DNA of 64,000 nucleotides, from positions 90,615 to 154,614 of the forward strand of contig CAZKFM010000007.1 of assembly GCA_964552195.1 (NCBI GenBank), read 5' to 3'. A model generated the notes under the pieces. That model ran no database searches and was not told the DNA's origin. It worked only from the letters and a program-made list of their open reading frames with translations. The DNA comes from CAZKAP01 sp964552195. GTDB taxonomy: Bacteria; Bacteroidota; Bacteroidia; Flavobacteriales; Flavobacteriaceae. Both the position numbers and the translations under genes were made by a program. This document shows positions 50,371 through 59,974 of the stretch, piece by piece (position 1 is the first letter of the stretch; every line of letters begins with the position of its first letter).

Positions 50371-50465
50371 TTAGATATACAAAATGAGGAGTTTTACAAC
50401 TCTTTCCAAAAGCCGGCAGGAATATTTCATAGCTTAGGTAGAGTGAACCCAATTAACCTACTACT

Positions 50466-50759
50466 ATGAAACGTGTAATTGTTGACTACAAGAAGCTCAG
50501 GAGCGATGTAGCTGCTTTACTGATCGACCTTTATCCTCATGGCTATGGAGACGAAGACATCATTACCTTGAGAAAACCAAATGGCGAAATCATCGAAGCC
50601 GTTGAGGTGCAGACCGAGGATACCCTCTACCTGGTAAAAATCAGTAAGAGCCTCTCCCAATTCATTTCCGACTTTGACGCTACCATAGAAAAGGAACTCC
50701 AACTGGACGAAAGCCTGGAACTCGGTGTGGAATCCGATTCGGAATCCACCGAAGATTAA
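50466..50759 (+). CDS. Small acidic conserved protein
   Basis: A 97-residue soluble protein: a folded-looking first 75 residues (VIVDYKKLRSDVAALLIDLYPHGYGDEDIITLRKPNGE) and a strongly acidic C-terminal tail rich in Asp, Glu and Ser. No signal peptide or membrane segment. It lies 95 bp after aroB and is probably separately transcribed. Function unknown; the acidic tail suggests a protein-binding role. Confidence 0.75.
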   Translation: MKRVIVDYKKLRSDVAALLIDLYPHGYGDEDIITLRKPNGEIIEAVEVQTEDTLYLVKISKSLSQFISDFDATIEKELQLDESLELGVESDSESTED

Positions 50760-50775
50760 AGCCCTGCTAAGTACC

Positions 50776-51255
50776 TTATAATTCGTTGAATATACTGTGC
50801 ATCAGACGCTTCTTGTCATTGATGCTTTCCTCCAGCGAAATCATGGTTTCTGTCCGGTTTACCCCATCAATATCATCGATTTTGAAGATGATATTCTTGG
50901 CGTGATTGGTATCCCGTGCACGAATCTTACAGAAGATGTTAAACTTGCCCGTGGTAATATGTGCCACGGTTACATAGGGAATTTCATTGAGTCGCTCCAG
51001 CACAAACTTCGTCTGATGCGTCTTCTCAAGAAAGATGCCTACATAAGCGATGAATGCATACCCCAGTTTGATATAATCTAATGTCAGGGAAGAGCCCTTG
51101 ATGATGCCCGCCTCTTCCATCTTCTTGACACGCACGTGCACTGTGCCCGCAGAAATCAGGAGTTTCTTGGCAATATCAGTAAACGGTGTACGCGTATTAT
51201 CGATGAGCATATCCAATATCTGATGGTCGATATCGTCCAGCTTAATTTTGGCCAT
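50776..51255 (-). CDS. Lrp/AsnC-family transcriptional regulator
   Basis: A 159-residue regulator: an N-terminal helix-turn-helix (about 8-60: DIDHQILDMLIDNTRTPFTDIAKKL... GTVHVRVKKMEEAGII) and a C-terminal RAM ligand domain (about 70-150: VTVAHITTGKFNIFCKIRARD). Such proteins sense amino acids. Its proximity to proline and alanine dehydrogenases makes control of amino-acid catabolism a reasonable guess, but no operator was identified. It is convergent with the acidic protein, 16 bp apart. Confidence 0.93.
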   Translation of the reverse strand: MAKIKLDDIDHQILDMLIDNTRTPFTDIAKKLLISAGTVHVRVKKMEEAGIIKGSSLTLDYIKLGYAFIAYVGIFLEKTHQTKFVLERLNEIPYVTVAHITTGKFNIFCKIRARDTNHAKNIIFKIDDIDGVNRTETMISLEESINDKKRLMHSIFNEL

Positions 51256-51285
51256 TCGCTTAATATTAGGTTCGTATTGCTACTT

Positions 51286-51293
51286 CAAAATTA
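51286..51293 (-). promoter_or_regulatory. Candidate -7 element of the Lrp gene
   Basis: TAATTTTG on the minus strand matches TAnnTTTG exactly, about 30 nt before the ATG at 51255. No TTG at standard spacing. Confidence 0.4.
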
Positions 51294-51417
51294 AAGGTTT
51301 CTAACCCGCCTACCCTTGCCGTGCACCATATATTATTTTCCGTCGCACGCTTGAAAAAAAGGGTTAAGCATAGGTGAGTATTATAAATACCGTGTAAAAT
51401 TACTTAATCCAATGTAA

Positions 51418-51441
51418 AAAAATAGGCGGTCACCTATTTTT
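51418..51441 (-). terminator. Terminator of the second M14 gene
   Basis: AAAAATAGG (51418-51426) pairs with CCTATTTTT (51433-51441) over a 6-nt loop, so on the minus strand the stem ends in a long T-run. It lies 16 bp after the M14 stop codon. The symmetric A/T arms could also work on the plus strand. Confidence 0.7.
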
Positions 51442-51457
51442 AGTGAGAATTTCATAA

Positions 51458-52558
51458 TCACTGTGGGGTCCACATTTCGAGCAGGGTCAAAAGTTCAGGA
51501 TCTTCCAGTACGCGCAGTCGGTCTGCCTTATTGCGAAGATCGAGCACAGCATGACCCGTTACTGGTGGCGGATCCAGATTAGCCCGATCCGGCTTCAATT
51601 TCCATTCACCTCCCCGCTGAATCGTCTCCTTGTATTGAACAAATATGCGTTCGCCTTCAGGAATTCGGACATTGAGTAAATGAGCGCCTTCGAGTATAAG
51701 ATCGCAGTATACCTTTCGATTTTCTGGCAGTCCCAGGTAGAAATCCACATTTTTCTCACCGGCTTCATGGGAACAATAGGACAACCCGGCCACCATAGCC
51801 TTGTAGACCCATTCACGAGTATGGGTTCGGGCGTAATCCCCCGAATCAAAACCCGCCTCCAACAATACGGTTGCTACCCCCTGTTGTTGGAAATGGTCTC
51901 CGAAGCAATTCGGGTTAAAGCTATCATCGTACCTGCCGATTTGACCGGGCCAGGCCTGGTTCACTTCAGCGGCCATAGACTGAGCGAGGAGCATGGCGTC
52001 GTGGCGACTATCAGGTATACTCTTCTCCTCGTCCATGGAGGGTGCGAGGAAAGATAGCAGTGCCGGTTTGGGTGGATGACCCAGTCCAAAGATCGTCCGC
52101 TGGTCGTGTAGATTAAAACAGTAATCGGGTTTAAATTCGTCGAATACGGACAACAGAGTACGACTTTCAGGCTGGGATCGATTCAGAGCATCCCTGTTCA
52201 GATCGATACTGTTGGCGTTTTCCCTTGTGTAAAACAGCGCCCCGTCCGGATTCAGCATGGGTACGATCATCAGGCTGCAATGTTCAAGTATTCGACTGAT
52301 TTCCGGGATCTCAAGTTGAACGGCCTTCATCAAATCCAACAAGGCCCGAGTCGTTGTACTCTCGTTTCCGTGCATTTGCGACCACATCAGTATCCGTTTT
52401 TCTCCATAGCCGAAGGCAAACGCCTCAATGGGACGTTCCAGCACGGAATGACCTATCATCATCCTTTTATTCCACCCCCCCAGTCCGTCGAGTACCTCTC
52501 TGAGAAGATCCGGAGGGAGATAACGGGAATCCAGACCCTGAACCGCGTTCCAATCCAT
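51458..52558 (-). CDS. M14-family zinc carboxypeptidase, no signal peptide
   Basis: A 366-residue M14 peptidase with MHGNES (zinc histidine and glutamate), MLNPDGALFYTRENANSIDLNRDAL, NLHDQ (third ligand) and VLLEAGF (general base). Unlike the M14 enzyme at 12438 it has no signal peptide, so it should be cytoplasmic. The C-terminal ~90 residues after the domain look like a short beta-rich extension. It is divergent from a small lipoprotein gene. Confidence 0.87.
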   Translation of the reverse strand: MDWNAVQGLDSRYLPPDLLREVLDGLGGWNKRMMIGHSVLERPIEAFAFGYGEKRILMWSQMHGNESTTTRALLDLMKAVQLEIPEISRILEHCSLMIVPMLNPDGALFYTRENANSIDLNRDALNRSQPESRTLLSVFDEFKPDYCFNLHDQRTIFGLGHPPKPALLSFLAPSMDEEKSIPDSRHDAMLLAQSMAAEVNQAWPGQIGRYDDSFNPNCFGDHFQQQGVATVLLEAGFDSGDYARTHTREWVYKAMVAGLSYCSHEAGEKNVDFYLGLPENRKVYCDLILEGAHLLNVRIPEGERIFVQYKETIQRGGEWKLKPDRANLDPPPVTGHAVLDLRNKADRLRVLEDPELLTLLEMWTPQ

Positions 52559-52641
52559 GGTGCAAAACTCGACTAAAATCGGGAAATTACCCGGTAGCAG
52601 CCCTGAAATAATTAGTATCTTCGAGCGCCTATATTGTCGAC

Positions 52642-53037
52642 ATGCGATTGTTTTTCTCCTTGTTTATCGCTTTGGTTGTACTCTATGCATGTAACTCACG
52701 CGAGCGCAATTGTCTGGATTTTCGGAATGGGACATTTTATGTGGAATCGGAACAGGAAGGGCAGATAGTCCGATCTAAGTTTCGGCGAGAAGAGGACTTC
52801 GAATACGATTATTTCCAAGGCAAAATAGATACCTCAAGAGTCCGATGGGTGAATGACTGTGAGTGCATTTTGCAAAAAGTCAACCCATCCAATGCCTTGG
52901 AAAAGAAGCCGATACATATACGTATTCTGTACACGACAGACAGCACCTATACCTTTGAATACGGCTATCTCAACGACGCGACGAAACTAAGGGGTACGGC
53001 ATATCGAACCAACACTACAGACCATGGAGATCTTTAG
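52642..53037 (+). CDS. Small lipoprotein upstream of TerC
   Basis: A 131-residue lipoprotein with lipobox cysteine at position 17 (VLYACNS). The mature part has a conserved-looking FRNGTFYVESE start, WVNDCECILQKVNP and a beta-rich end with TYTFEYGYLND. I recall that similar proteins in flavobacteria carry the misleading label DNA topoisomerase IV because of the neighbouring parC; nothing here supports such an activity. It overlaps terC by 14 bp. A weak promoter TATCTTCG lies at 52616-52623. Confidence 0.75.
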   Translation: MRLFFSLFIALVVLYACNSRERNCLDFRNGTFYVESEQEGQIVRSKFRREEDFEYDYFQGKIDTSRVRWVNDCECILQKVNPSNALEKKPIHIRILYTTDSTYTFEYGYLNDATKLRGTAYRTNTTDHGDL

Positions 53038-53848
53038 CAGCCCGGATGCCTGGATGGCATTGTTCACACTGACTTTTCTGGAAATCATACTGGGAATAGA
53101 CAATATCATTTTTATCACCATAGCCGCGGGTAAGCTCGAAAAAGGCGACCGCCGCAAGGCGACCAACCTGGGACTGATACTAGCAATGGGGCTTCGCATA
53201 CTTCTGCTTTTCGCCATCTCCTGGCTGGTAGCCCTTAAGAAACCCTTTGTCATGATAGATCAGGACTGGATACATGGTGGAATAAGCGGACAGGCCCTGA
53301 TCCTTTTCCTTGGAGGACTTTTTCTGCTGTACAAAAGCACCAAGGAGATTCACGAAAAGGTAGAGGATCGCGGACATGATCAGCGTGAGGTAAAAAAATC
53401 ACGCTCATCCTCATTAGGGCAGGCCATACTCCAGATTACGGTGATCAACATCGTATTCTCCTTTGATTCCATACTCACCGCCATCGGCATGACCAACGGT
53501 ATTTCTCCGAATCCGAACGATGCCCTGATCCTGATGATCATTGCCGTAGTGGCTTCGGTGATCATCATGATGCTATTCGCCAATCCGGTAGGAGAATTCG
53601 TAACGCGTCATCCTTCCATACAGATCCTGGGGCTTTCGTTCCTCATACTCATTGGATTTATGCTGATAGCTGAAGGGGCGCATCTCTCCCATCTGGTGGT
53701 TTTCGATCAGGAAATCGGAAGCATCCCTAAAGGATACCTGTACTTCGCCATAGCTTTTTCCCTGCTGGTGGAATTCCTGGATCTTCGCCGGCTCAGAAAC
53801 AAGCCACAGGTTCAGAGTACAGAAAATCAGTCAAACAAGCGTGCCTGA
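53024..53848 (+). CDS. TerC-family integral membrane protein
   Basis: A 274-residue protein with about seven membrane helices. The family motif EIILGIDNIIFIT with acidic residues in the first helix, the loop between helices 3 and 4 rich in charged residues, and the later VVNIVFSFDSILTAIGM repeat of that acidic motif are all seen. TerC proteins are implicated in metal (manganese or calcium) export or tellurite resistance. Its last 22 bp overlap the convergent parC gene. Confidence 0.9.
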   Translation: MEIFSSPDAWMALFTLTFLEIILGIDNIIFITIAAGKLEKGDRRKATNLGLILAMGLRILLLFAISWLVALKKPFVMIDQDWIHGGISGQALILFLGGLFLLYKSTKEIHEKVEDRGHDQREVKKSRSSSLGQAILQITVINIVFSFDSILTAIGMTNGISPNPNDALILMIIAVVASVIIMMLFANPVGEFVTRHPSIQILGLSFLILIGFMLIAEGAHLSHLVVFDQEIGSIPKGYLYFAIAFSLLVEFLDLRRLRNKPQVQSTENQSNKRA

Positions 53849-56418
53849 GTATCTTCTTCACCGGATACAGCAGAATCATCCCTTCCCTCCAGGTCGTTAC
53901 CGGCTTCATCCGAATCCGAGCTTTCGTCGCTGAAGGGCAACGGATCTAGCGCTTGAATGCGACTAACCTTATGGGGACTGAGTTGGTTACCCAGTGCCCG
54001 TATGCCCTTAATGTCAATGGCCTTGTCTAATTGCAGTTCTTCTGGTGGGCGGGAGTCCTTTCCACGGCTGCGGGTAAAATGTGTCTCAATTCTGGGCCTC
54101 CAGTCATAGGAGGCAAATTCGAGTCGAGACTTGGGGTGTGAACCAATGATAACTTCTTCCTTCGCCGCTTCTGCCAGAAATCTTTTAATGTAGTGCTTCC
54201 CGCGCTCTCCTTCGAAGTAGACGATCGAAATGGGTTTTGCGGGATTCCACTTTTCGAGGACCAGGGGTTTTTCTTCGAAACGATGCAGCAGATTAGGAAC
54301 GGACGTATGGAGTGTCCCATTGGATTCAATCCAGAGAATCTGGTCTTCCCCCTTGAACTCTCCCAGAAGTTCGCCACGGCCTTCGGTGTTGAGTTTTCCA
54401 ACCACTTCGTCGTACCACAGTTTCCGGGGCTTGAGGGTTGAATGGCCAGACTCCTTGAATTCTACTCGCTTGACCGGGTGTTTGGAAACAATATTACCCT
54501 TGGAATCCCGGCCCTTAATTAGGATTTCGGAGAAGTCAATGTCCCATTTAAGCTTTTTAATACTCCCACTTTGTCGAAGGTGAACGGTTACGGTTTCCGC
54601 TTCACCATTGGGGTTGGCCGTCAGGTAAAGGACCTGGGCTAATTGGGGAGTGCCGGCCAGAGGGTACATGCGGTCGCGGGTCACACTGGTTACATGAAAA
54701 CGTTTGATGTAAGAGATCTTACCCTGCCTGTAGATCATGTTATAAACTGTACGCCTGTCCCTTTTCTTGAACACGGCTACGTGCAGTATGTCCTTTTCGA
54801 TGAAAACTTTACTGTCGACCCGGGTTACCATCATGTTGCCGGATCGGGTAATTACAATGACGTCATCTATATCGCTGCAGTCCGATACGTACGTGTCTTT
54901 CTTCAGGGCCGTGCCGACGAAACCCTCCTCCTTGTTCACATAGAGCTTTTGGGTCCGCAGTACAACCCGGGTCGCCTCTATATCATCGAATACGCGAACC
55001 TCAGTCTTACGTTCTCTGCCTTTACCGAAGTTCTTCTTTAATTCCCGGAAGAAGTTGATAGTAAAATCCGTCAGGTTTTCCAGGTGATGACGGGTTTCGG
55101 CCATGGATTCTTCCAGGCTGTCGATGTGCTGCTGCGCCTTGTCCCGGTCGAACTTGGATATGCGCTTAATGCGAATTTCGGTGAGTCGGACCAGATCGTC
55201 CTCAGTAATTGCCCTCCTCAAATGTCCGATATGCGGCTCCAGGCCGGATCGAATGGCATCGAGTACGCCCTCCCAGGTCTCTTCCTCTTCGATGTCCCGA
55301 TATATGCGGTTTTCGATAAAGATTCGTTCGAGGGAGGCGAAATGCCATTGTTCCTCCAACTCGGCCAGTTTGATTTCCAACTCACGACCGAGCAGTTCGC
55401 GACTGCGGTCCGTAGAACTTCGTAGGATGTCATCCACCCCCATAAACCGGGGTTTGTGATCGTGAATGACACAGGCCATAGGCGAAATGGAGCTCTCGCA
55501 GGCCGTGAAGGCATATAGGGCATCTATGGTCTTTTCCGGGGAAATACCCGAAGGCAGGTGTATAAGGATGGCTACCTCAGCTGCCGTATTGTCTTCGATC
55601 TTTTTGATCTTGATTTTTCCCTTTTCGTTGGCCTTAATGATAGAATCGATAAGGGTGCCGGTATTGGTACCGTACGGTATATCCTTTATAAGTAAGGTGG
55701 ATTTATCCAGTTTTTCAATCCGACATCGCAACCGGATCTTCCCTCCGCGGTTGCCATTCTGGTACTGTTGGGCGTCCATGATACCCGCAGTAGGAAAATC
55801 AGGGATTAAGGTGAAAGAGCGCCCTTTCAGATAGGCGATGCTCGCATCGATCAGTTCATTGAAGTTGTGAGGGAGGATCTTGGTGGAGAGTCCCACTGCG
55901 ATTCCATCCGCACCCTGAGCGAGAAGCAAAGGAAACTTGACGGGCAGGTTAATCGGCTCCTTTTTCCGCCCGTCATAGGATAACTGCCATTCGGTGACCT
56001 TGGGGCTGTACACGACCTGCAGGGCAAATTTGGAAAGACGGGCCTCTATGTATCTCGGAGCGGCAGCACTGTCCCCGGTGAGTATATTGCCCCAGTTGCC
56101 CTGAGTATCAATGAGCAGGTCTTTCTGACCGAGTTGTACCATGGCGTCCCCTATGCTGGCATCGCCGTGCGGATGATACTGCATGGTATGACCTACCACA
56201 TTGGCTACCTTGTTGTACCGGCCATCATCCAAATCCTTCAGGGAATGCAGTATCCTTCGCTGAACAGGTTTAAACCCGTCTTCCAGAGCCGGCACGGCGC
56301 GCTCCAGTATAACGTAGGACGCGTAATCCAGGAACCAGTCCTTATACATCCCGGTTACCCTCTTCAGGCTTTCACCGGCGTTTCCCAGAGACTCTTCTTC
56401 ATGAAAATCTTCACTCAT
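53827..56418 (-). CDS. parC: DNA topoisomerase IV subunit A
   Basis: An 863-residue type II topoisomerase A subunit. The N-terminal part has KPVQRRILHSL, YHPHGDASIGDAM and the catalytic tyrosine Y123 in AAPRYIEARL, with R122 beside it. Its partner gene is next to it and the C-terminal beta-propeller is degenerate with an acidic tail (SDESSDSDEAGND), as expected for ParC rather than GyrA in this phylum. It decatenates sister chromosomes. It starts 16 bp after parE. Confidence 0.92.
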   Translation of the reverse strand: MSEDFHEEESLGNAGESLKRVTGMYKDWFLDYASYVILERAVPALEDGFKPVQRRILHSLKDLDDGRYNKVANVVGHTMQYHPHGDASIGDAMVQLGQKDLLIDTQGNWGNILTGDSAAAPRYIEARLSKFALQVVYSPKVTEWQLSYDGRKKEPINLPVKFPLLLAQGADGIAVGLSTKILPHNFNELIDASIAYLKGRSFTLIPDFPTAGIMDAQQYQNGNRGGKIRLRCRIEKLDKSTLLIKDIPYGTNTGTLIDSIIKANEKGKIKIKKIEDNTAAEVAILIHLPSGISPEKTIDALYAFTACESSISPMACVIHDHKPRFMGVDDILRSSTDRSRELLGRELEIKLAELEEQWHFASLERIFIENRIYRDIEEEETWEGVLDAIRSGLEPHIGHLRRAITEDDLVRLTEIRIKRISKFDRDKAQQHIDSLEESMAETRHHLENLTDFTINFFRELKKNFGKGRERKTEVRVFDDIEATRVVLRTQKLYVNKEEGFVGTALKKDTYVSDCSDIDDVIVITRSGNMMVTRVDSKVFIEKDILHVAVFKKRDRRTVYNMIYRQGKISYIKRFHVTSVTRDRMYPLAGTPQLAQVLYLTANPNGEAETVTVHLRQSGSIKKLKWDIDFSEILIKGRDSKGNIVSKHPVKRVEFKESGHSTLKPRKLWYDEVVGKLNTEGRGELLGEFKGEDQILWIESNGTLHTSVPNLLHRFEEKPLVLEKWNPAKPISIVYFEGERGKHYIKRFLAEAAKEEVIIGSHPKSRLEFASYDWRPRIETHFTRSRGKDSRPPEELQLDKAIDIKGIRALGNQLSPHKVSRIQALDPLPFSDESSDSDEAGNDLEGRDDSAVSGEEDTQARLFD

Positions 56419-56434
56419 GCAGTCAGGAATTTCC

Positions 56435-58303
56435 TTAGTTCGTTTGATTCTCTTCCTCGACCTCGACCAGATCCAATTCCACCTTCAGGTTGTTGATGAT
56501 GAACTCCTGACGATCCGGGGTATTCTTTCCCATGTAGAACTGCAGTAGTTTCTCTGTGCTCATGGCCCGATCCATCATTACGGGTTCCAGTCGAATGTCC
56601 TCTCCGATAAACAAGGAGAATTCGTCCGGGGATATCTCCCCCAGGCCCTTAAAACGGGTGATTTCGGGCTGACCCCTGAGTTCCCTGACCGCCAGCTGCT
56701 TCTCCTCTTCGCTATAGCAATAGCGGGTCTCCTTTTTGTTGCGAACCCGAAAAAGCGGGGTCTGAAGGATGTACAAATGGTTTTCCTTGATGAGTTCCGG
56801 GAAGAACTGCAGAAAGAAGGTAATCAGGAGCAGGCGGATATGCATGCCGTCCACATCGGCATCGGTGGCGATTACTATGTTGTTGTATCGCAGATTTTCC
56901 ATGGACTCTTCGATGTCCAGTGCAGCCTGCAACAGGTTGAACTCTTCGTTTTCGTAAACGATCTTTTTAGACATGCCGTAGGAGTTTAACGGCTTACCCC
57001 GAAGACTGAAAACCGCCTGGGTATTCACGTCCCTGGACTTGGTAATGGACCCGGAGGCAGAGTCCCCTTCGGTGATGAACAGTGTGCTTTCCAACCTCCT
57101 TTCGTTCTTCAGGTTGGTCAGATGTATGCGGCAGTCCCTCAACTTTTTGTTGTGCAGACTCGCCTTCTTGGCCCGTTCCCTGGCCAGTTTGCGTATGCCT
57201 GATAGTTCCTTGCGTTCTCGTTCGGCTTGCAGGATCTTTTGCTGAAGGAGCTGGGCGGTTTCCGGATGTTTGTGCAGGTAGTTGTCCAGTTGAGTCCCCA
57301 CAAAATCATTGATGTAGGTACGTACAGTGGGCAACTTACCGCCCATTTCGGTCGAACCCAGCTTCGTTTTGGTCTGGCTCTCGAATACCGGTTCCATGAC
57401 CTTGATGGAAATGGCCGCAATGATCGACTTTCGAATGTCGGAGGATTCGAAGTTCTTTCCATAGAACTCCCTGACCGTGCGAACTATGGCTTCCCGGAAA
57501 GCAGACAAATGTGTGCCACCCTGCGTGGTGTTCTGGCCGTTTACAAAGGAATAGTAGTTCTCATTATACTGGGTGCGGCTGTGGGTCAGGGCTATTTCGA
57601 TGTCTTCCCCCCGGAGATGTATGATGGGATACAGCATGTCCTCCGGACTGTTCTGATCCTCCAGCAAGTCCCTTAGGCCGTTCTTGGAGATAAAACGGGT
57701 TCCGTTAAATTTAATGGTAAGCCCGGGATTGAGGTACACGTAGTTCCGGACCATGCGCTCGACGTATTCGGCACGAAAGCGGAAGTGGCGGAAAATGGTT
57801 TGGTCGGGGGTGAACTCCACCGTTGTTCCGGTCCTTTCGTCGGAATCCGCTGCTTCCTCTCTGGCCAGAATCCCCAATTCAAAATCTGCGGTCTTGCTCT
57901 TGCCTTCCCGTACCGAACGAACCCTGAACTGAGAGGAGAGTGCATTCACGGCCTTGGTCCCTACTCCGTTCAGTCCCACCGATTTTTTGAACGCCCGGGT
58001 ATCGTATTTTCCTCCTGTGTTCATGCGGGAAACAACCTCGACTACTTTGCCCAGGGGAATTCCCCGACCGTAGTCGCGGACGCGCACCTCCGTTCCGTCG
58101 ATATCTATTTCGATGATTTTACCGGCTCCCATCACGAATTCATCGATGCAGTTGTCTACCACCTCCTTGAGCAGAATGTAAATCCCATCATCGGCAGAAG
58201 AACCATCCCCAAGTTTACCGATATACATCCCCGGGCGCAGACGGATATGCTCTCTCCAATCGAGAGAGCGGATATGCTCTTCGGTATACTTGGTATCAGA
58301 CAT
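56435..58303 (-). CDS. parE: DNA topoisomerase IV subunit B
   Basis: A 622-residue ATPase subunit. GHKL ATPase motifs: EVVDNCIDE, RDYGRGIPLG and GLNGVGTKAVNAL. The TOPRIM part starts at TEGDSASG and includes DADVDGMHI; PLFRVRNKKETRYCYSEEE follows. It forms the A2B2 enzyme with parC. The 108-bp gap to ychF contains a TATTTTCG that could be its -7 element and a 7-bp inverted repeat. Confidence 0.94.
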   Translation of the reverse strand: MSDTKYTEEHIRSLDWREHIRLRPGMYIGKLGDGSSADDGIYILLKEVVDNCIDEFVMGAGKIIEIDIDGTEVRVRDYGRGIPLGKVVEVVSRMNTGGKYDTRAFKKSVGLNGVGTKAVNALSSQFRVRSVREGKSKTADFELGILAREEAADSDERTGTTVEFTPDQTIFRHFRFRAEYVERMVRNYVYLNPGLTIKFNGTRFISKNGLRDLLEDQNSPEDMLYPIIHLRGEDIEIALTHSRTQYNENYYSFVNGQNTTQGGTHLSAFREAIVRTVREFYGKNFESSDIRKSIIAAISIKVMEPVFESQTKTKLGSTEMGGKLPTVRTYINDFVGTQLDNYLHKHPETAQLLQQKILQAERERKELSGIRKLARERAKKASLHNKKLRDCRIHLTNLKNERRLESTLFITEGDSASGSITKSRDVNTQAVFSLRGKPLNSYGMSKKIVYENEEFNLLQAALDIEESMENLRYNNIVIATDADVDGMHIRLLLITFFLQFFPELIKENHLYILQTPLFRVRNKKETRYCYSEEEKQLAVRELRGQPEITRFKGLGEISPDEFSLFIGEDIRLEPVMMDRAMSTEKLLQFYMGKNTPDRQEFIINNLKVELDLVEVEEENQTN

Positions 58304-58364
58304 AAGTGAATCGGAATATCAACCGAAAATAGGGCCTTTCAGGCATAATTGTGCCGACCATCAC

Positions 58365-58386
58365 AGGAAGTAATCAACAACTTCCT
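58365..58386. repeat. Short inverted repeat between parE and ychF
   Basis: AGGAAGT (58365-58371) and ACTTCCT (58380-58386) form a perfect 7-bp dyad with an 8-nt centre. A T-run follows only on the plus strand after 4 nt. It could be a weak terminator-like hairpin or an operator for parE. Confidence 0.3.
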
Positions 58387-58411
58387 AACGTTTTTTGCAG
58401 TACTATTAGGA

Positions 58412-59506
58412 TCAGACATTAAACCGGAAATGCATCACATCCCCGTCCTTTACAATATATTCCTTTCCTTCTACCCTCATCTTTCCAGCCTCACGCGCCT
58501 TGTTTTCGCTGCCTAAGGCCACGTAGTCGTCAAAGGCGATTACTTCGGCACGTATAAAGCCTTTTTCAAAGTCGGTATGGATTACTCCTGCGGCCTGAGG
58601 GGCCGTGGAGCCCACGGGTATGGTCCATGCCCTGACCTCCTTTTCGCCCGCAGTAAAGTAGGTCTCCAGGTCCAGCAGGCGGTAGGCCTGTCGAATCAGA
58701 CGCGAAGCACCAGGCTCCTCGAGTCCCAGATCCTGCAGAAACATCTGCCGTTCTTCGTATTCGGTCAGTTCACTGATATCTGCCTCAGTGGCCACGGCCA
58801 GAAAGAGAACTTCGGCCTTTTCGTCCTGTACGGCCTTCTTCACTTGTTCGACGTAGGCATTTCCGCTGACCGCAGAGGACTCGTCCACATTGCATACATA
58901 CATGACCGGTTTATCGGTGATCAGCTGCAAAGGACCAATAAACTTGGCATGTTCTTCATCCGTACGCTCTATGGCGCGAACCGAAATGCCCTGTTCGAGC
59001 CCTTGCTTGATCCTGTCCAGGACGGCCAACTCCGACGCGGCTTCCTTGTTCCCGGTCTTAACAATCCGGGCGGCCTTTTCTCGTTTTTTTTCAACGGATT
59101 CCAGGTCCTTTAACTGAAGTTCTATATCGATGATCTCCTTGTCCCGTATGGGGTCCACATGCCCCTCCACATGGGTGACATTATCGTTGTCGAAACAGCG
59201 CAGTACATGGATAATGGCATCGGTTTCGCGTATATTGGCCAGGAACTGGTTGCCCAATCCCTCCCCTTTGCTGGCTCCCTTAACGAGTCCTGCAATATCG
59301 ACGATTTCCACCGTGGCCGGCACCACCCTTTGGGGGTTGACCAATTCCTCCAGCTTTCTCAGCCTGGGGTCGGGTACGTTTACCACACCCAGATTGGGCT
59401 CTATGGTACAAAAAGGAAAATTAGCGCTTTGTGCTTTAGCGCTGGAAAGGCAATTGAAAAGGGTCGATTTACCGACATTGGGCAGTCCTACTATTCCCGC
59501 TTTCAT
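58412..59506 (-). CDS. ychF: Ribosome-associated ATPase/GTPase YchF
   Basis: A 364-residue OBG-family P-loop protein. Walker A GLPNVGKST (7-15), DIAGLVKGASKGEGLGNQFL (G2/G3) and the C-terminal TGS domain (about 280-364: LLDLETYFTAGEKEVRAWTIP, KDGDVMHFRFNV). YchF binds ribosomes and prefers ATP over GTP. An exact -7 box lies 24 nt upstream. Confidence 0.96.
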   Translation of the reverse strand: MKAGIVGLPNVGKSTLFNCLSSAKAQSANFPFCTIEPNLGVVNVPDPRLRKLEELVNPQRVVPATVEIVDIAGLVKGASKGEGLGNQFLANIRETDAIIHVLRCFDNDNVTHVEGHVDPIRDKEIIDIELQLKDLESVEKKREKAARIVKTGNKEAASELAVLDRIKQGLEQGISVRAIERTDEEHAKFIGPLQLITDKPVMYVCNVDESSAVSGNAYVEQVKKAVQDEKAEVLFLAVATEADISELTEYEERQMFLQDLGLEEPGASRLIRQAYRLLDLETYFTAGEKEVRAWTIPVGSTAPQAAGVIHTDFEKGFIRAEVIAFDDYVALGSENKAREAGKMRVEGKEYIVKDGDVMHFRFNV

Positions 59507-59530
59507 CCGTTACTGTTATTCAAAAGGCTG

Positions 59531-59538
59531 CAAAGATA
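59531..59538 (-). promoter_or_regulatory. Candidate -7 element of ychF
   Basis: TATCTTTG on the minus strand is an exact TAnnTTTG match 24 nt before the ychF ATG (59506). No TTG at standard spacing. Confidence 0.4.
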
Positions 59539-59556
59539 TGCCTTCCGACAGCAAAC

Positions 59557-59910
59557 TTATCCATCGGGATGCATAAACCGTTGCTTGCCGAGCAGCTCAT
59601 CCTCGGTTTCGACCCGGTCTTCGTCCGGAACACAGCAATCTACCGGGCACACCGCAGCACACTGGGGTTCTTCGTGAAAGCCCATACACTCGGTGCACTT
59701 ATCCGGGGCAATGAAATATACTTCATCACTGATGGGCATCTGAAATTCGTCGGCGTCCACTTCTTCTCCGGAAGGCAGGGTAACCTTACCCTTCAGAGAG
59801 GTGCCATCGCTGTACTTCCATTCCTCGGCGCCTTCGTAAATCGCAGTATTGGGGCACTCGGGCTCACAGGCTCCGCAATTGATGCACTCGTCGGTTATAA
59901 TGATTGCCAT
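59557..59910 (-). CDS. 4Fe-4S ferredoxin
   Basis: A 117-residue two-cluster ferredoxin starting at the ATG at 59910; the frame extends further upstream but a consensus promoter lies there. Cluster I ligands C9, C12, C15, C19 (CINCGACEPEC), cluster II C72, C75, C84, C88 in the wider-spaced CTECMGFHEEPQCAAVC. An insertion of about 45 residues separates the clusters, as in the Fdx family next to acyl-CoA reductase genes. It probably transfers electrons at low potential. Confidence 0.92.
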   Translation of the reverse strand: MAIIITDECINCGACEPECPNTAIYEGAEEWKYSDGTSLKGKVTLPSGEEVDADEFQMPISDEVYFIAPDKCTECMGFHEEPQCAAVCPVDCCVPDEDRVETEDELLGKQRFMHPDG

Positions 59911-59943
59911 ATACCTAAATATAAATCTATGCTTACTTTTGAG

Positions 59944-59974
59944 CAAATTTAAGTTTGCAGGACCAAGCGTACAA
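59944..59974 (-). promoter_or_regulatory. Promoter of the ferredoxin gene
   Basis: TTG (59972-59974), a 20-nt spacer and TAAATTTG (59944-59951) on the minus strand: a full consensus match. On the plus strand an exact TACTTTTG (59934-59941) could serve the divergent acyl-CoA reductase, so the two -7 elements are almost back to back. Confidence 0.7.
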
